Origin: an uncultured Pseudomonadota bacterium | GTDB lineage: Bacteria > Pseudomonadota > Gammaproteobacteria > Burkholderiales > Rhodocyclaceae | Assembly: GCA_903888645.1 (NCBI GenBank) | Contig: CAISUK010000721.1 | Coordinates: 1 to 39,659 of the forward strand | DNA length: 39,659 bases | Direction of reading: 5' to 3' | Shown: one piece after another, positions 1-9,365 of the stretch | Layout: the number at the start of each line of letters is the position of its first letter | How positions within the stretch are numbered: the first letter of the stretch is position 1 | The notes under the pieces: model-generated | Databases searched by the model: none | What the model was told of the DNA's origin: nothing | What the model saw: the letters and a program-made list of their open reading frames with translations, nothing else | Translations under genes and position numbers: made by a program

Positions 1-147
1 GCTACCAGCTTCGCAGCGGCCGCGCAGATTGATGTGGCATCCCGCAAATACCGATATTATCTTGTCCTTTGCGGCGCAAGGTGCAAACTGGCGGGCGCTG
101 CCGGTGGTCGCTGTTTGCTGCCACACCTCGTTCGCGAAAGCATTTTC

Positions 148-696
148 ATGTCGAGACTGAACGAAAAACCTGCGAACCCTGCTCGCTGCCACAGCGGCTT
201 TACGACCATCGAACTGGTCGTGGTGATCGTCATGATGGGCATCCTGGCGGCGGTTGTCGCGCCGCGCATGGACTTATTGACCGGATTCGACGAGCGCGGT
301 TTCCACGACCAGTTGAAAGCCTCGCTGCAATACGCGCGCAAGGCAGCGGTGGCGGCGCGCCATCCGGTCTGCGTCGGTATCACCAGCGGCGCTGGAACTG
401 CCGCCAAGGTCGCGTTCAGCATCGATCCGGTGGACCCGGATTCGGTGGTAACTATCAATTGCACCATGGCATTGGTACTGCCGGCGCCGCCCCGTGGTTG
501 CGTTGCCGGCTCGGTTTGCGCGCCGAGCGGGGTGACGCTGGGCCTGGGTTCGGGTTCGGCATCCTCATTTGCCTTCGGCGCCTTGGGCCGACCGGTCGAT
601 ATGAGCAAAACCGCTGTCGGGACCGTCACGTTCACCATTGCCGGCAGCGGTGCGTTCACGCTAGCCGTGCAAAGCGAAACCGGCATGGTGCAGTGA
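148..696 (+). CDS. mshC: MSHA-type minor pilin / GspH-like pseudopilin (MshC-like)
   Basis: ORF from ATG 148 has a prepilin N-terminus (CHSGFTTIELVVVIVMMGILAAVVAPRM), followed directly by mshD/O/P/Q-like genes. Confidence 0.75.
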   Translation: MSRLNEKPANPARCHSGFTTIELVVVIVMMGILAAVVAPRMDLLTGFDERGFHDQLKASLQYARKAAVAARHPVCVGITSGAGTAAKVAFSIDPVDPDSVVTINCTMALVLPAPPRGCVAGSVCAPSGVTLGLGSGSASSFAFGALGRPVDMSKTAVGTVTFTIAGSGAFTLAVQSETGMVQ

Positions 697-701
697 GCGT
701 C

Positions 702-1187
702 ATGCACAGGCAATCTTCCGCACAGCGCGGCTTCACCCTGCTCGAATTGATCGTGTTCATCATCATCATCTCGATCGGCTTTGTCGGCATTCTTTCCGTA
801 TTCAATGTGACCGGCCTGAGAAGCGCCGATCCCATGCAGCAGAAGCAGATGCTGACCATCGCCGAAGCGATGCTGTCCGAGATAATGCTCAAGGATTATG
901 ACGATCCCGGCAACGATTGCACGCCGGTGACCACGCCGAGATGCATGCTCAACAATGCTTTTGACCGGCAAAACTATAACGACGTCAGCGATTACGATAC
1001 CTTCGCTACGACCGGTATCTACCGGATCGATGGCAGCGCCATTGCCGAACTCGCCGCCTACAATCTCACGGTCTCCGTCACCAATGCGGCGCTGGGTGGC
1101 GTCACCGCCAAGCGTGTCACGGTGACCGTGACCAATGGCGGCAACACGCTGTCGCTCGACGGCTACCGGACCAATTATGGCGGTTGA
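702..1187 (+). CDS. mshD: MSHA-type minor pilin (MshD-like)
   Basis: Prepilin motif QRGFTLLELIVFIIIISIGFVGILSVF; position between mshC and mshO. Confidence 0.75.
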   Translation: MHRQSSAQRGFTLLELIVFIIIISIGFVGILSVFNVTGLRSADPMQQKQMLTIAEAMLSEIMLKDYDDPGNDCTPVTTPRCMLNNAFDRQNYNDVSDYDTFATTGIYRIDGSAIAELAAYNLTVSVTNAALGGVTAKRVTVTVTNGGNTLSLDGYRTNYGG

Positions 1188-1189
1188 TC

Positions 1190-2032
1190 ATGACCTCTGA
1201 CTTGCGCCCGCGGCAGCATGGATTCACGCTACTTGAAGCGGTGGTGGTCATCGTCGTCATGGGCATCCTCGCGTCGATGCTGTCCGTCTTCATCCGCGTG
1301 CCGGTCGAAGGCTATTTCGACACCGTGCGCCGCGCCGAACTGACCGATGTCGCCGATACCCTGTTGCGCCGCATTTCCCGGGAAGTCCGCACCGCGTTGC
1401 CCAATAGCGTGCGGGCGCCGGCGAATGCCGATGACAAATGCTTCGAGTTTCTGCCGACACTCGGCGGCGGCCGCTACCGGGCGGCGCCGACGGTGGCTGG
1501 CGGCGGCAACGTGCTTGGTTTCGACAAGGCCTACGCGAATTTTGACGTGCTGGCGTCCGTCAATCTGGGCAATGCCCTGACTGCCGGTAATCGCGTCGCC
1601 ATCTATAACCTCGGCATCAACGGTGCCGATGCCTATGCCGGCGATACGACAGCAGTCATTGCCGCGGCGAGTACCACCGCGAATATCACCTTGAGTCCAT
1701 CGAAACTGTTTCCTTTCGAGTCGCCGGGCAAGCGCTTTCAGGTGATTCCAGGTACGTCCACTGTTTACGCCTGCACAGCGGTCGGTACTTTGAATGGCGC
1801 CGGGACAGGTCAGTTGCAGCGCTATACGCGAACGATCAATGCGGGCCAAGTCGCCAATTGCACGGCACCAGGTTCGGTCGTCATACTCGCGCAGAACGTC
1901 AGCGCCTGCAGCTTCACCTACACCAGCGCTGCTACCGCGCGTGCCGGGTTGCTGACGATGTGGCTTGGCGTTCAGCAGGGCGGCGAGACGGTCCAGCTCT
2001 ATCAGGAAGTTCACGTCGACAATGTGCCATAG
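1190..2032 (+). CDS. mshO: MSHA-type prepilin-like protein (MshO-like)
   Basis: Prepilin motif QHGFTLLEAVVVIVVMGILASMLSVFIRVPVEGYFDTVRRAELTD; synteny. The ORF track start at 1184 is a TTG; ATG 1190 is preferred. Confidence 0.75.
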   Translation: MTSDLRPRQHGFTLLEAVVVIVVMGILASMLSVFIRVPVEGYFDTVRRAELTDVADTLLRRISREVRTALPNSVRAPANADDKCFEFLPTLGGGRYRAAPTVAGGGNVLGFDKAYANFDVLASVNLGNALTAGNRVAIYNLGINGADAYAGDTTAVIAAASTTANITLSPSKLFPFESPGKRFQVIPGTSTVYACTAVGTLNGAGTGQLQRYTRTINAGQVANCTAPGSVVILAQNVSACSFTYTSAATARAGLLTMWLGVQQGGETVQLYQEVHVDNVP

Positions 2033-2456
2033 GACAGAGCGCGGTTTTGCCATGGTCACGGCGATCTTCATTCTCGTCGTGCTGTCCGCGCTCGGCGCCT
2101 TCATCGCCACCGTCTCGAGCAACCAGCAGGTTGGCGCCGCCCTCGACGTGCAGGGTGCGCAGGCTTACCAGGCGGCCCGTGCCGGCGTCGAGTGGGGGCT
2201 TTACCAGGTGCTCAATGCCACCTCCTGTTCCGCGGCCGGTGCCGAAGTCGACGTCAGCGCCGCTCCGTCGCTGGCCGGCATGACGGTGACGGTGAAATGC
2301 ACTCCGTTAGTTGCCGACGAAGCCGCCCTGGGCGCGCTTTACAATGTGACTGCCTGGGCCTGCAATACGCCTGGCGCGGTAACGCCAAGGTGCCCGGGAT
2401 TGGTTGGCGGACTCGGTTATGTCGAACGCAAGATCACTGCGCTGGCGGAGAAGTGA
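2022..2456 (+). CDS. mshP: MSHA biogenesis protein MshP-like (PilX-like)
   Basis: ERGFAMVTAIFILVVLSALGAFIATVSSNQQ...QAYQAARAGVEWGLYQ is typical of MshP/PilX; ATG 2022 overlaps the mshO stop. Confidence 0.72.
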   Translation: MCHRTERGFAMVTAIFILVVLSALGAFIATVSSNQQVGAALDVQGAQAYQAARAGVEWGLYQVLNATSCSAAGAEVDVSAAPSLAGMTVTVKCTPLVADEAALGALYNVTAWACNTPGAVTPRCPGLVGGLGYVERKITALAEK

Positions 2457-2487
2457 AAATGGTTTTCCTGCCGGCCAGTCTGGAGCG

Positions 2488-5400
2488 ATGAGGGACATGA
2501 TGAATCCCGGTAGTCCAAAGTGGTGTGTGTCTGGTGCGTTATGCTTGACTGGCAAAGTTTTGCGTGCAGCCTCGGTGTTCGTTTGCGTCGGATTGTTTTC
2601 GACACTTGGCCATGGCGCCTGTAACACGACCTACACTCTGGTCGCCGGCAGCAGCGCGAGTCTGGTGGGCACGCCTCTGAGCGCCTGCACGATTTCCGGG
2701 TCAACGATCACATGTACGCAGGATGTGACGGTTAGTACCAATAACCTGTGCATTCTCACGACGTCTTCGTCCATGACCATTGCCGTTGATACCAGTACCT
2801 TCAATTGGGCCGGCAACAATGGTGTGCTCGGCAGTAGCACAAACCCCATTAACCTTAATGCCCAGTCCATCAACGTCGATGGACAAAGTTTTACGTCATA
2901 CGGCAACTGGACTGCAACCGGTACCCTGAATTGCAACACCAACGCACAAACGGCGCTGAACGGGACCGTGTCAGGATCGCCCAACAACTGCACGGCCTAC
3001 ATTCATGCAGCAACACAGAACTGCCTCACCGACACATTCGCCGGCGGCACGCTGGACACCTCGGTCTGGAATGTCAGCGGTGTCGGCTACACCCCGCGAG
3101 TGGTGACATCTCCTGCGGTGACCAGTAACCGCCTGCGGCTGACAGACGCAGTTGGATACGAGGCCACCTTTGCCCAGTTCAAGAAATGGTTTCCCGGTGC
3201 CGGCAACAAGGTGGTGGTCGAGTTTGACTATTACGTCTGGGGTGGTAACGGCGCTGATGGTTTGTCTGTGGTTTTGTCTGATGCCAGTGTGCCACCAACG
3301 CCGGGGGCCAGCGGTGGTTCGCTGGGCTATGCGCAAAAATCTGGTGTCAATGGGTTTGGTGGTGGCTGGCTAGGGATTGCCCTGGATGAGTTTGGCAATT
3401 TCCCTAACAACAACGAGGGACGCAATGGCTACCCGTCGGGCTGGGTCGCGCCTGCGGGCGCCAATTTCGCGACCAGGCAGTATGCCAACAGCGTATCGGT
3501 TCGCGGTAGCGGGTCTGCAGCAACGGGATTTTTTTTGCTGGCAACCAGTGGGAGCCTGACCCCCAAGCTCTGGCAAAGCAGCAATACCAGCGCTACCACG
3601 CAGCGTTTTCGCATCACCGTGGACCACTCCAATAGCTTGAATGCGTATGTTTCGGTGGACCGCGACCTTACCGGCACCGGCAATAGTTACACCTCGATCA
3701 TTCCGCCGTTTGATGTCAGGGCCACTAACAGCGGGCAAGCGGCCGTGCCCACCAACATGATGCTGTCTTTCACCGGTGGAACCGGTGGCAGCACCAACAA
3801 CCATGAGATCGCCAACGTCCGGGTTTGCGCCACCGCCATGAACCCGGTGGGTGGCGCCGTGGCCGCAGCCAACTTCGAATGCATGGACGGCTACCTGACC
3901 CAGGCCAGTTACAACAACCGGCAAACCACTCCGGCCGCCCGCAACCCGATCTACACCAAGCTGGCGCGCACCGGGTTCAATCTGCGCGTGGTGCCCCTGG
4001 CAGCCGACGGATCGTTTCAGTCCAGCTATATTCCGGCCGGGGGTAGCTCGAAAAATGTCACCGTCGAGATTTTTGATGCCAGCGCGTCTGTACCGGCCAC
4101 TTGCTCAGCCTACAGTGCTGGCAATCTGGTAGCAACGCAAACCGTCACCCTGGCCAGCGGGGTGAACTTCCTGACCAACAACTTCACCGTCAACAAGGCC
4201 TACACCAAGCTGATGTGCCGGGTGACCGACAACAACTCTGGCAGCCCCGTATACGGCTGCTCTTCGGACCAGTTTGCGGTGCGCCCGGGTGATGTGACGC
4301 TGTCCACCATTCCCACCATGGCTACGCCGCCTTCGGCCAGCGCAGCAGGCACGGTCAAGGCCGGGGCCGCGTTCACGCTGCGCGCCAGCACTTCCACATC
4401 ATCCACCGATGCTTACAGCGGCGCGCTGTCGCAAGTGTCCAGCCCGCCCACGCTCACCGCCCAAACCACGGCGCAGGACACTACGCAGGTCTCAGGCGGC
4501 GTGGTCGGCAGCCTCAGCCCGAGCAGTCTGACGGCCAATGCCAGCACCACCGGCAACGCCAGCTACGGTGAGGTGGGCTACTTGTATCTGGCTGCCGGCG
4601 CTTACAGCGACACCAGCTTCACAACGGTCGATCAGGTGGGCGACTGTGTTTCCGCCAGCACCAGCACCACGCTGAGCAGCGGCAAATATGGTTGCGTGAT
4701 TGGCAACACCGCGGTGGTGTCTTTGGGGCGCTTTGTGCCGGATCACTTCGTTGTTACGCCCGCCCCGGTGGTGCCGGGGTGTGGCAGTAGCTTCACCTAT
4801 TTCGGCCAGGATGGGGTTCGGACCCCATTCACCATTACTGCCCAGAACAGTGCCAATGCCACCACACAGAACTACACTGGATCATTTGCTAAATTCATTA
4901 CCACCAACTATGCCAGCTACGTGTTCACCGGCAGCGGCCTGCCGACGGGCGTCAGCTTTGGCACCGGCGCCACGGCGCCTTCCGGCACCTGGAGCAGCGG
5001 TGTCGCCAGCGTCACAGCTACTCATTTGGTGGCTCGGCCCAATGCCCCGGTCATACCAGCATCCGTTACTTTCAGCGCGGCGCCCGTGGATACGGACGGT
5101 GTTACCGTGGCAGTTCCCACGGCCGTCAATTCTGCAGCAGCAACGTTCGACTACGGCCGTGTTCGGCTGCTCAATGCCAACGGTTCGGAATTGCTCAACT
5201 TACCGCTGACAGTGCGTTTGGAATATTGGCAAAGCGCCGCGAACGGCTGGCAGGTGAATAGCGGCGATACCTGTACTGCGATTACCGCCTCGAACTTTGC
5301 CTTCGCATTCGGCGGAACTGGCAACAACATGAACGCCTGCAAGACGGCGCTGACTCTCGCTGGCACCGCGCCAAATTACGCGCTGACCCTCGCCAGGCCC

Positions 5401-5622
5401 GGTAGCGGCAACAACGGCTGGGCCGACATCACCTTGAATCTGGGCGCGACGGCCACGGGAAACACCTGCACTGCAGTGGGCGGCTCAAGTCCGGCAGCGA
5501 CCACCGCCAATGCGCCGTGGCTGCAGTTCAATTGGACCGGTACCGTAGGCAACCCCAAAGCACGCGCAACCTTCGGCGTCTACAAATCAGGCCCGGTTAT
5601 CCATCGTCGTGAGCTCTATTGA
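2488..5622 (+). CDS. mshQ: MshQ-like large surface protein (DUF6701 family) with ConA/L-type-lectin-like N-terminal domain
   Basis: Long ORF with a hydrophobic signal-like segment, a lectin-like block (TDTFAGGTLDTSVWNVSG...VVVEFDYYVWGGNGADGLSVVLSD...GWLGIALDEFGNF) and a DUF6701-like C-terminal half; directly after mshP. Confidence 0.75.
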   Translation: MRDMMNPGSPKWCVSGALCLTGKVLRAASVFVCVGLFSTLGHGACNTTYTLVAGSSASLVGTPLSACTISGSTITCTQDVTVSTNNLCILTTSSSMTIAVDTSTFNWAGNNGVLGSSTNPINLNAQSINVDGQSFTSYGNWTATGTLNCNTNAQTALNGTVSGSPNNCTAYIHAATQNCLTDTFAGGTLDTSVWNVSGVGYTPRVVTSPAVTSNRLRLTDAVGYEATFAQFKKWFPGAGNKVVVEFDYYVWGGNGADGLSVVLSDASVPPTPGASGGSLGYAQKSGVNGFGGGWLGIALDEFGNFPNNNEGRNGYPSGWVAPAGANFATRQYANSVSVRGSGSAATGFFLLATSGSLTPKLWQSSNTSATTQRFRITVDHSNSLNAYVSVDRDLTGTGNSYTSIIPPFDVRATNSGQAAVPTNMMLSFTGGTGGSTNNHEIANVRVCATAMNPVGGAVAAANFECMDGYLTQASYNNRQTTPAARNPIYTKLARTGFNLRVVPLAADGSFQSSYIPAGGSSKNVTVEIFDASASVPATCSAYSAGNLVATQTVTLASGVNFLTNNFTVNKAYTKLMCRVTDNNSGSPVYGCSSDQFAVRPGDVTLSTIPTMATPPSASAAGTVKAGAAFTLRASTSTSSTDAYSGALSQVSSPPTLTAQTTAQDTTQVSGGVVGSLSPSSLTANASTTGNASYGEVGYLYLAAGAYSDTSFTTVDQVGDCVSASTSTTLSSGKYGCVIGNTAVVSLGRFVPDHFVVTPAPVVPGCGSSFTYFGQDGVRTPFTITAQNSANATTQNYTGSFAKFITTNYASYVFTGSGLPTGVSFGTGATAPSGTWSSGVASVTATHLVARPNAPVIPASVTFSAAPVDTDGVTVAVPTAVNSAAATFDYGRVRLLNANGSELLNLPLTVRLEYWQSAANGWQVNSGDTCTAITASNFAFAFGGTGNNMNACKTALTLAGTAPNYALTLARPGSGNNGWADITLNLGATATGNTCTAVGGSSPAATTANAPWLQFNWTGTVGNPKARATFGVYKSGPVIHRRELY

Positions 5623-6686
5623 GCCGGGTGACGCCGCGCGCTCGCCAGCATCAGCCAGGGTAACGCCAGGAATGGCCACAGGTAGGAAGCGAGCCGGGTC
5701 AGTCCGTTGAAGTTCAGGAAGTTGCCCTGCTGCCAGTTCTGCAGCATGTTGATGAGGTAGGGGTTGGCCGGTGCGAGGTTCACCAGCACAGTCGCCAGCA
5801 GCAGCGCCATCGCGGCAATGGCGCGTTGCAAGGCACGCGGCAGTGACAGCGCGAGCAGCCCAAGAGCGGCGCCGATGGCGAGGCCGATGCTGTTGCCCGG
5901 GGTTAACCATCGGATAAATTCGGCCGGGTCGAACAATACCGCAGCGGAGAGCATTTTTACGCCCAGGGCGAGTAGCAACAATGCGGCCAGCGGCGCGCGT
6001 TGCGGACGCAGCAAGACAACGCTGCCGAGCAGCGCCACCGCCAGCGCATTGGCCGCGGCTATCGTGGCCTCCAGCGTGCTGAAACGCTCGGCGCTGAAGG
6101 GCATCGACGCCGGCAGATCGAGCAATCGGCGCAGGTCGCCGGTGCCGAACAGCAGGATCTCCGGATTGAGCTGGGCGAGCAGCCACAAACCAATCAGGAG
6201 CAGCCCGTAGTCGCCGCTGCGGCCGGGAACGATGAGTCGGTCGCGCAACGTGTCGATCGTGCCACCGTGCAGCAATGCCGAGCCCCAGCGCAGGCTGGCC
6301 AACACACCGAGCAGCGCACCCAGGGCGTTGCAGCCGAGATCGACATTGGATGAGACGCGACTGGGCAGAAAATTTTGTATCGTCTCCATCGACAGGCTCA
6401 GCGCGGTAGCTGCCAGGACGGCGATCAGCGTGGCGAGCCAGCGAGGAAACCTGCGTTGCCCGAGCGCGCCCCAGAGAAAACCCAGCGGAAAGTAGGCGAT
6501 GCTGTTGGTGACGAGATCGAAGACCGTCCAATAGCGCGGCCAGGCGACGCTGAGAAATGCCAATAGCGGCGTGCCCTTGTCTAACCAGCCAGCAAAAGGA
6601 TAAAGGCTGGCATAAACGATCAGCAGAGTGTAGCCGGGGGCCAGAACACCGGCGAGGCCGGATGCCGCGCGTTCGCTCATTTGCAA
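5616..6686 (-). CDS. VanZ-family membrane protein
   Basis: Multi-TM ORF with VanZ-like core (TVFDLVTNSIAYFPLGFLWG...LSLSMETIQNFLPSRVSSNVDLGCNALGALLG). Confidence 0.75.
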   Translation of the reverse strand: MQMSERAASGLAGVLAPGYTLLIVYASLYPFAGWLDKGTPLLAFLSVAWPRYWTVFDLVTNSIAYFPLGFLWGALGQRRFPRWLATLIAVLAATALSLSMETIQNFLPSRVSSNVDLGCNALGALLGVLASLRWGSALLHGGTIDTLRDRLIVPGRSGDYGLLLIGLWLLAQLNPEILLFGTGDLRRLLDLPASMPFSAERFSTLEATIAAANALAVALLGSVVLLRPQRAPLAALLLLALGVKMLSAAVLFDPAEFIRWLTPGNSIGLAIGAALGLLALSLPRALQRAIAAMALLLATVLVNLAPANPYLINMLQNWQQGNFLNFNGLTRLASYLWPFLALPWLMLASARRHPAQ

Positions 6687-6718
6687 CCGATACCCAACCG
6701 ATGCTCGGCGAAACTGCG

Positions 6719-7240
6719 TTAGCGCGCCGCGGTCGTTCCGGTGAATTTGGCGGCAACTTGGGCGGCCAGTCGATGCGGCAGCAGGTCGGCCAGTTTGGGC
6801 GGCCGGGGCAATTGCGCCAGTCTTGGTAGCGAGATCGACGACAGGTCAATGGCATCAAGCGTGTTCTTCACCAGCAGACCGAGTTCGGTGTCGCCTTCCA
6901 TGAGCAGGCGGCGGCCGAAGAATAGTGTGTCGGCATCTTCTTCGCGCAGTAGCAGGGCGAGGAAATCGCGGCTGCGGGCGCTGATCGTCAGATCGGCGGC
7001 ATGACCGTCGTAGGCCGGACGAAAGGCGCGGCCCTTGAGCACAAAGCGCAAGGTCATGCCGGCGTCAATGACGCGAATGCGCAGATGCTTGCCCTGCAGC
7101 GGCTCCAAGGTATCGCGCGGCAGCAGATGGTCAAGCGCCAGGTTCAAGGCGGCGACCAGCGCCAGCGAAGGCGGCAATTGCGGCAGACGGGTGCCGACGC
7201 GCGCAACAGCTTCGGGCAAGGTGAAATCGGGTAGGCGCAT
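6719..7240 (-). CDS. ubiT: SCP2-domain ubiquinone biosynthesis accessory factor UbiT
   Basis: SCP2-like sequence (LRIRVIDAGMTLRFVLKGRAFRPA...FFGRRLLMEGDTELGLLVKNTLDAI), directly downstream of ubiV. Confidence 0.85.
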   Translation of the reverse strand: MRLPDFTLPEAVARVGTRLPQLPPSLALVAALNLALDHLLPRDTLEPLQGKHLRIRVIDAGMTLRFVLKGRAFRPAYDGHAADLTISARSRDFLALLLREEDADTLFFGRRLLMEGDTELGLLVKNTLDAIDLSSISLPRLAQLPRPPKLADLLPHRLAAQVAAKFTGTTAAR

Positions 7241-7250
7241 GGGATATTCC

Positions 7251-8279
7251 TCAGGGTGCGATCAATTCGAGACCGGGTCGACCATGCCAGAAACCGTTGC
7301 ATTGCTCAACTGCCATTTGTTCGCTTATTCGCCGGCTGAGGTCCCGCCTGCGTTCCCCTGCGGCGGCGCCCAGGTTTTCTTCCAGAGCGGCGCGGAAAGC
7401 GGCGATGATTCCGGCGGTGCCATCGGCCTGCGGGCTGATGCGAACGATATCAACACCGGCAGCGCGCAGCGCCGGCAGGTCGGGCAACAGATTGTAGACT
7501 TTGGCTGATTGTGTCTGAATGCCGTTGAGCGTCAGAAAGGCCTGGCCTTCGCGTGTCTGCAAGGGCAGACCATCGGCAAATTCGAGGCACTTGAACTCGC
7601 AGGCGTCCTTCTGCAAATTGTAGTGGCGGGCGGTGAAGCAGCGCGCCGAATAGGCCAGCGGCAAGCGACCCCAAGCCAGCACTTCGGTCGCCACCGGGGC
7701 GCTGCGCCGCACGACGATTTCGGTGAGTTGGGCGCCGCTCATTTCCGGCGGCATCACCCAGCGTCTGGCACCTTGCCCGGTGAGGAGGCGCAGGGTGGTG
7801 GGATTGAATACGTTGAGCGAGGCGCCGGCGACAAAAGGCACGCGCTCTTCGGCGAGCAGGCGGACGGCGCCGAAATCGTTGGCTTCAACGCTGAACTTGC
7901 CGTTGCCGACGATGCGGCGCAGCGCTTTCAGGTCTGACTCTGACTCGATCAACACCTGTGATGACAGTACGACTTCTTTCCCTGCGGCAGACAATTGCCC
8001 GGCTATATCGAGCCAGTCGTCCAGGCGCAGTTCATGGCGCCGCGAGCAGACGGTCTCGCCGATATAGAAGATGTCGACTGGCTGCCGGGCCATTTCGGCA
8101 TAGAAATCGAAGACTTGCTGACGCGGCCAATAGGTGAGAACCGGTCCGAGGGAAATCTGCATGGCGCCGGCTTGCGCGCTGCGTGACGGCGTGGCCGTCT
8201 CCTGCGCAGCAGGCGAAAACGTCGTGCCAGAGTTGGCATCGATGAAACCGACGGGCATATCCATATTGACTATTTCCAT
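7251..8279 (-). CDS. ubiV: U32-family protein UbiV (O2-independent ubiquinone hydroxylation)
   Basis: [23 protein letters not shown]...[13 protein letters not shown]...[24 protein letters not shown] 8279 overlaps the ubiU stop, while the canonical-looking start is internal at 8162. Confidence 0.88.
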   Translation of the reverse strand: MEIVNMDMPVGFIDANSGTTFSPAAQETATPSRSAQAGAMQISLGPVLTYWPRQQVFDFYAEMARQPVDIFYIGETVCSRRHELRLDDWLDIAGQLSAAGKEVVLSSQVLIESESDLKALRRIVGNGKFSVEANDFGAVRLLAEERVPFVAGASLNVFNPTTLRLLTGQGARRWVMPPEMSGAQLTEIVVRRSAPVATEVLAWGRLPLAYSARCFTARHYNLQKDACEFKCLEFADGLPLQTREGQAFLTLNGIQTQSAKVYNLLPDLPALRAAGVDIVRISPQADGTAGIIAAFRAALEENLGAAAGERRRDLSRRISEQMAVEQCNGFWHGRPGLELIAP

Positions 8280-9280
8280 GGCCGGTAGTAAGCGCCGAGG
8301 GTATGCGACTGGCCCTCGGAAATCTTGTTCAATTCGGCCATCCAGGCTGGCCGCGCCGTAAAGTGTTTGGCATCGCGCAATGCGCTGTCGATGGCCGCCC
8401 GCCACACCTTGGTGACTTGCGCGACGTAGACCGGACTGCGCTGGCGGCCTTCGATCTTGATGGCGCGAACGCCGATGTCAATCAACTCAGGCAGCATTTC
8501 CAGGGTATTGAGGCTGGCCGGTTCCTCGATGGCGTAATAGGTTTCGCCCTCGACCTCGAAACGGCCCTTGCACAAGGTCGGATAGCCGGTGCGCTCATTG
8601 TCGGCATAACGGTCGATGAGGATCCCGTTGAGGCGGGTTTCCATGCCTTGCGCCGTCTGCTCCCAGCGCACGCTCTTGGCCGGCGAGCAGGCGCCGCCGG
8701 TGTTCGGCGAAAAGCCTGTGGCATAAGCCGAGAGGGCGCAGCGTCCCTCGACCATCACACACAGACCGCCGAAGCCGAATACTTCAATCTCAACCTGGGT
8801 GCGCTCGATCAGTTGCGCCACTTGCGGCAACGACAGAACACGCGGCAGTACTGCGCGCTGGATACCGAAATGCTCCCGGTAGAAATTGATCGCCTCGTAG
8901 TTGGTGGCCGAACCCTGCACCGACAGATGCAGGCGCAGGTTGGGGTGGGTACGCCGCGCATATTCCATGAGTCCGGGATCGGCGACGATGATGGCGTCGA
9001 TGCCGAAGTCGGCGGCGCGGTCGACGGCGCCGGTCCAGCGCTGCCAATTACCCGCCTGGGGAAACGTATTCAAAGCCAGCAGCACTTTTCGGCGACGGTC
9101 ATGGGCGTAGCGGATGCCATCGCGCATGGCATTGTCGTCAAAGTTGAGGCCATTGAAATTGCGCGCATTGGTATCGTCGCGAAAGCCCAGATAGACGCAG
9201 TCGGCACCATGGTCGACGGCAGTCTTCAACGCTGGCAGACTACCGGCCGGGCAGACGAGTTCGATCGGAGATGTTGGCAT
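8270..9280 (-). CDS. ubiU: U32-family protein UbiU (O2-independent ubiquinone hydroxylation)
   Basis: [42 protein letters not shown]...[35 protein letters not shown]. Confidence 0.9.
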   Translation of the reverse strand: MPTSPIELVCPAGSLPALKTAVDHGADCVYLGFRDDTNARNFNGLNFDDNAMRDGIRYAHDRRRKVLLALNTFPQAGNWQRWTGAVDRAADFGIDAIIVADPGLMEYARRTHPNLRLHLSVQGSATNYEAINFYREHFGIQRAVLPRVLSLPQVAQLIERTQVEIEVFGFGGLCVMVEGRCALSAYATGFSPNTGGACSPAKSVRWEQTAQGMETRLNGILIDRYADNERTGYPTLCKGRFEVEGETYYAIEEPASLNTLEMLPELIDIGVRAIKIEGRQRSPVYVAQVTKVWRAAIDSALRDAKHFTARPAWMAELNKISEGQSHTLGAYYRPWK

Positions 9281-9307
9281 GAGCTGGCTCGTGAAAAATA
9301 GTTGGGC

Positions 9308-9313
9308 AATATA
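9308..9313 (-). promoter_or_regulatory. Candidate -10 element (TATATT) for ubiUVT
   Basis: Minus-strand TATATT positioned so that the FNR site centre would be at -41.5 of a start near 9301. Confidence 0.5.
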
Positions 9314-9335
9314 TTCGGCTGCGTGACTTCCCGGA

Positions 9336-9349
9336 TTGATTTGCGTCAA
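9336..9349 (-). promoter_or_regulatory. FNR/Anr-type binding site upstream of ubiU
   Basis: Minus strand TTGAC-GCAA-ATCAA (plus TTGATTTGCGTCAA) matches TTGATNNNNATCAA at 9 of 10 positions; TATATT (-10) lies exactly 22 nt downstream at 9313-9308. Confidence 0.7.
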
Positions 9350-9365
9350 GCCGCGCGTTTGCTCG

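Noticed and set aside
1-147. Possible tail of an upstream gene (frame 3 reads YQLRSGRAD then TGA at 30-32; frame 2 stays open to 160)
   Set aside because: Too short to identify which frame is coding; not reported as a feature.
5587-6858. 423 aa minus-strand ORF overlapping the VanZ-like gene in another frame
   Set aside because: Composition typical of an out-of-frame high-GC translation; the VanZ frame has a coherent membrane protein.
8303-9301. 332 aa plus-strand ORF antisense to ubiU
   Set aside because: Shadow ORF of a high-GC gene; no domain-like sequence, while the minus strand encodes clear UbiU.
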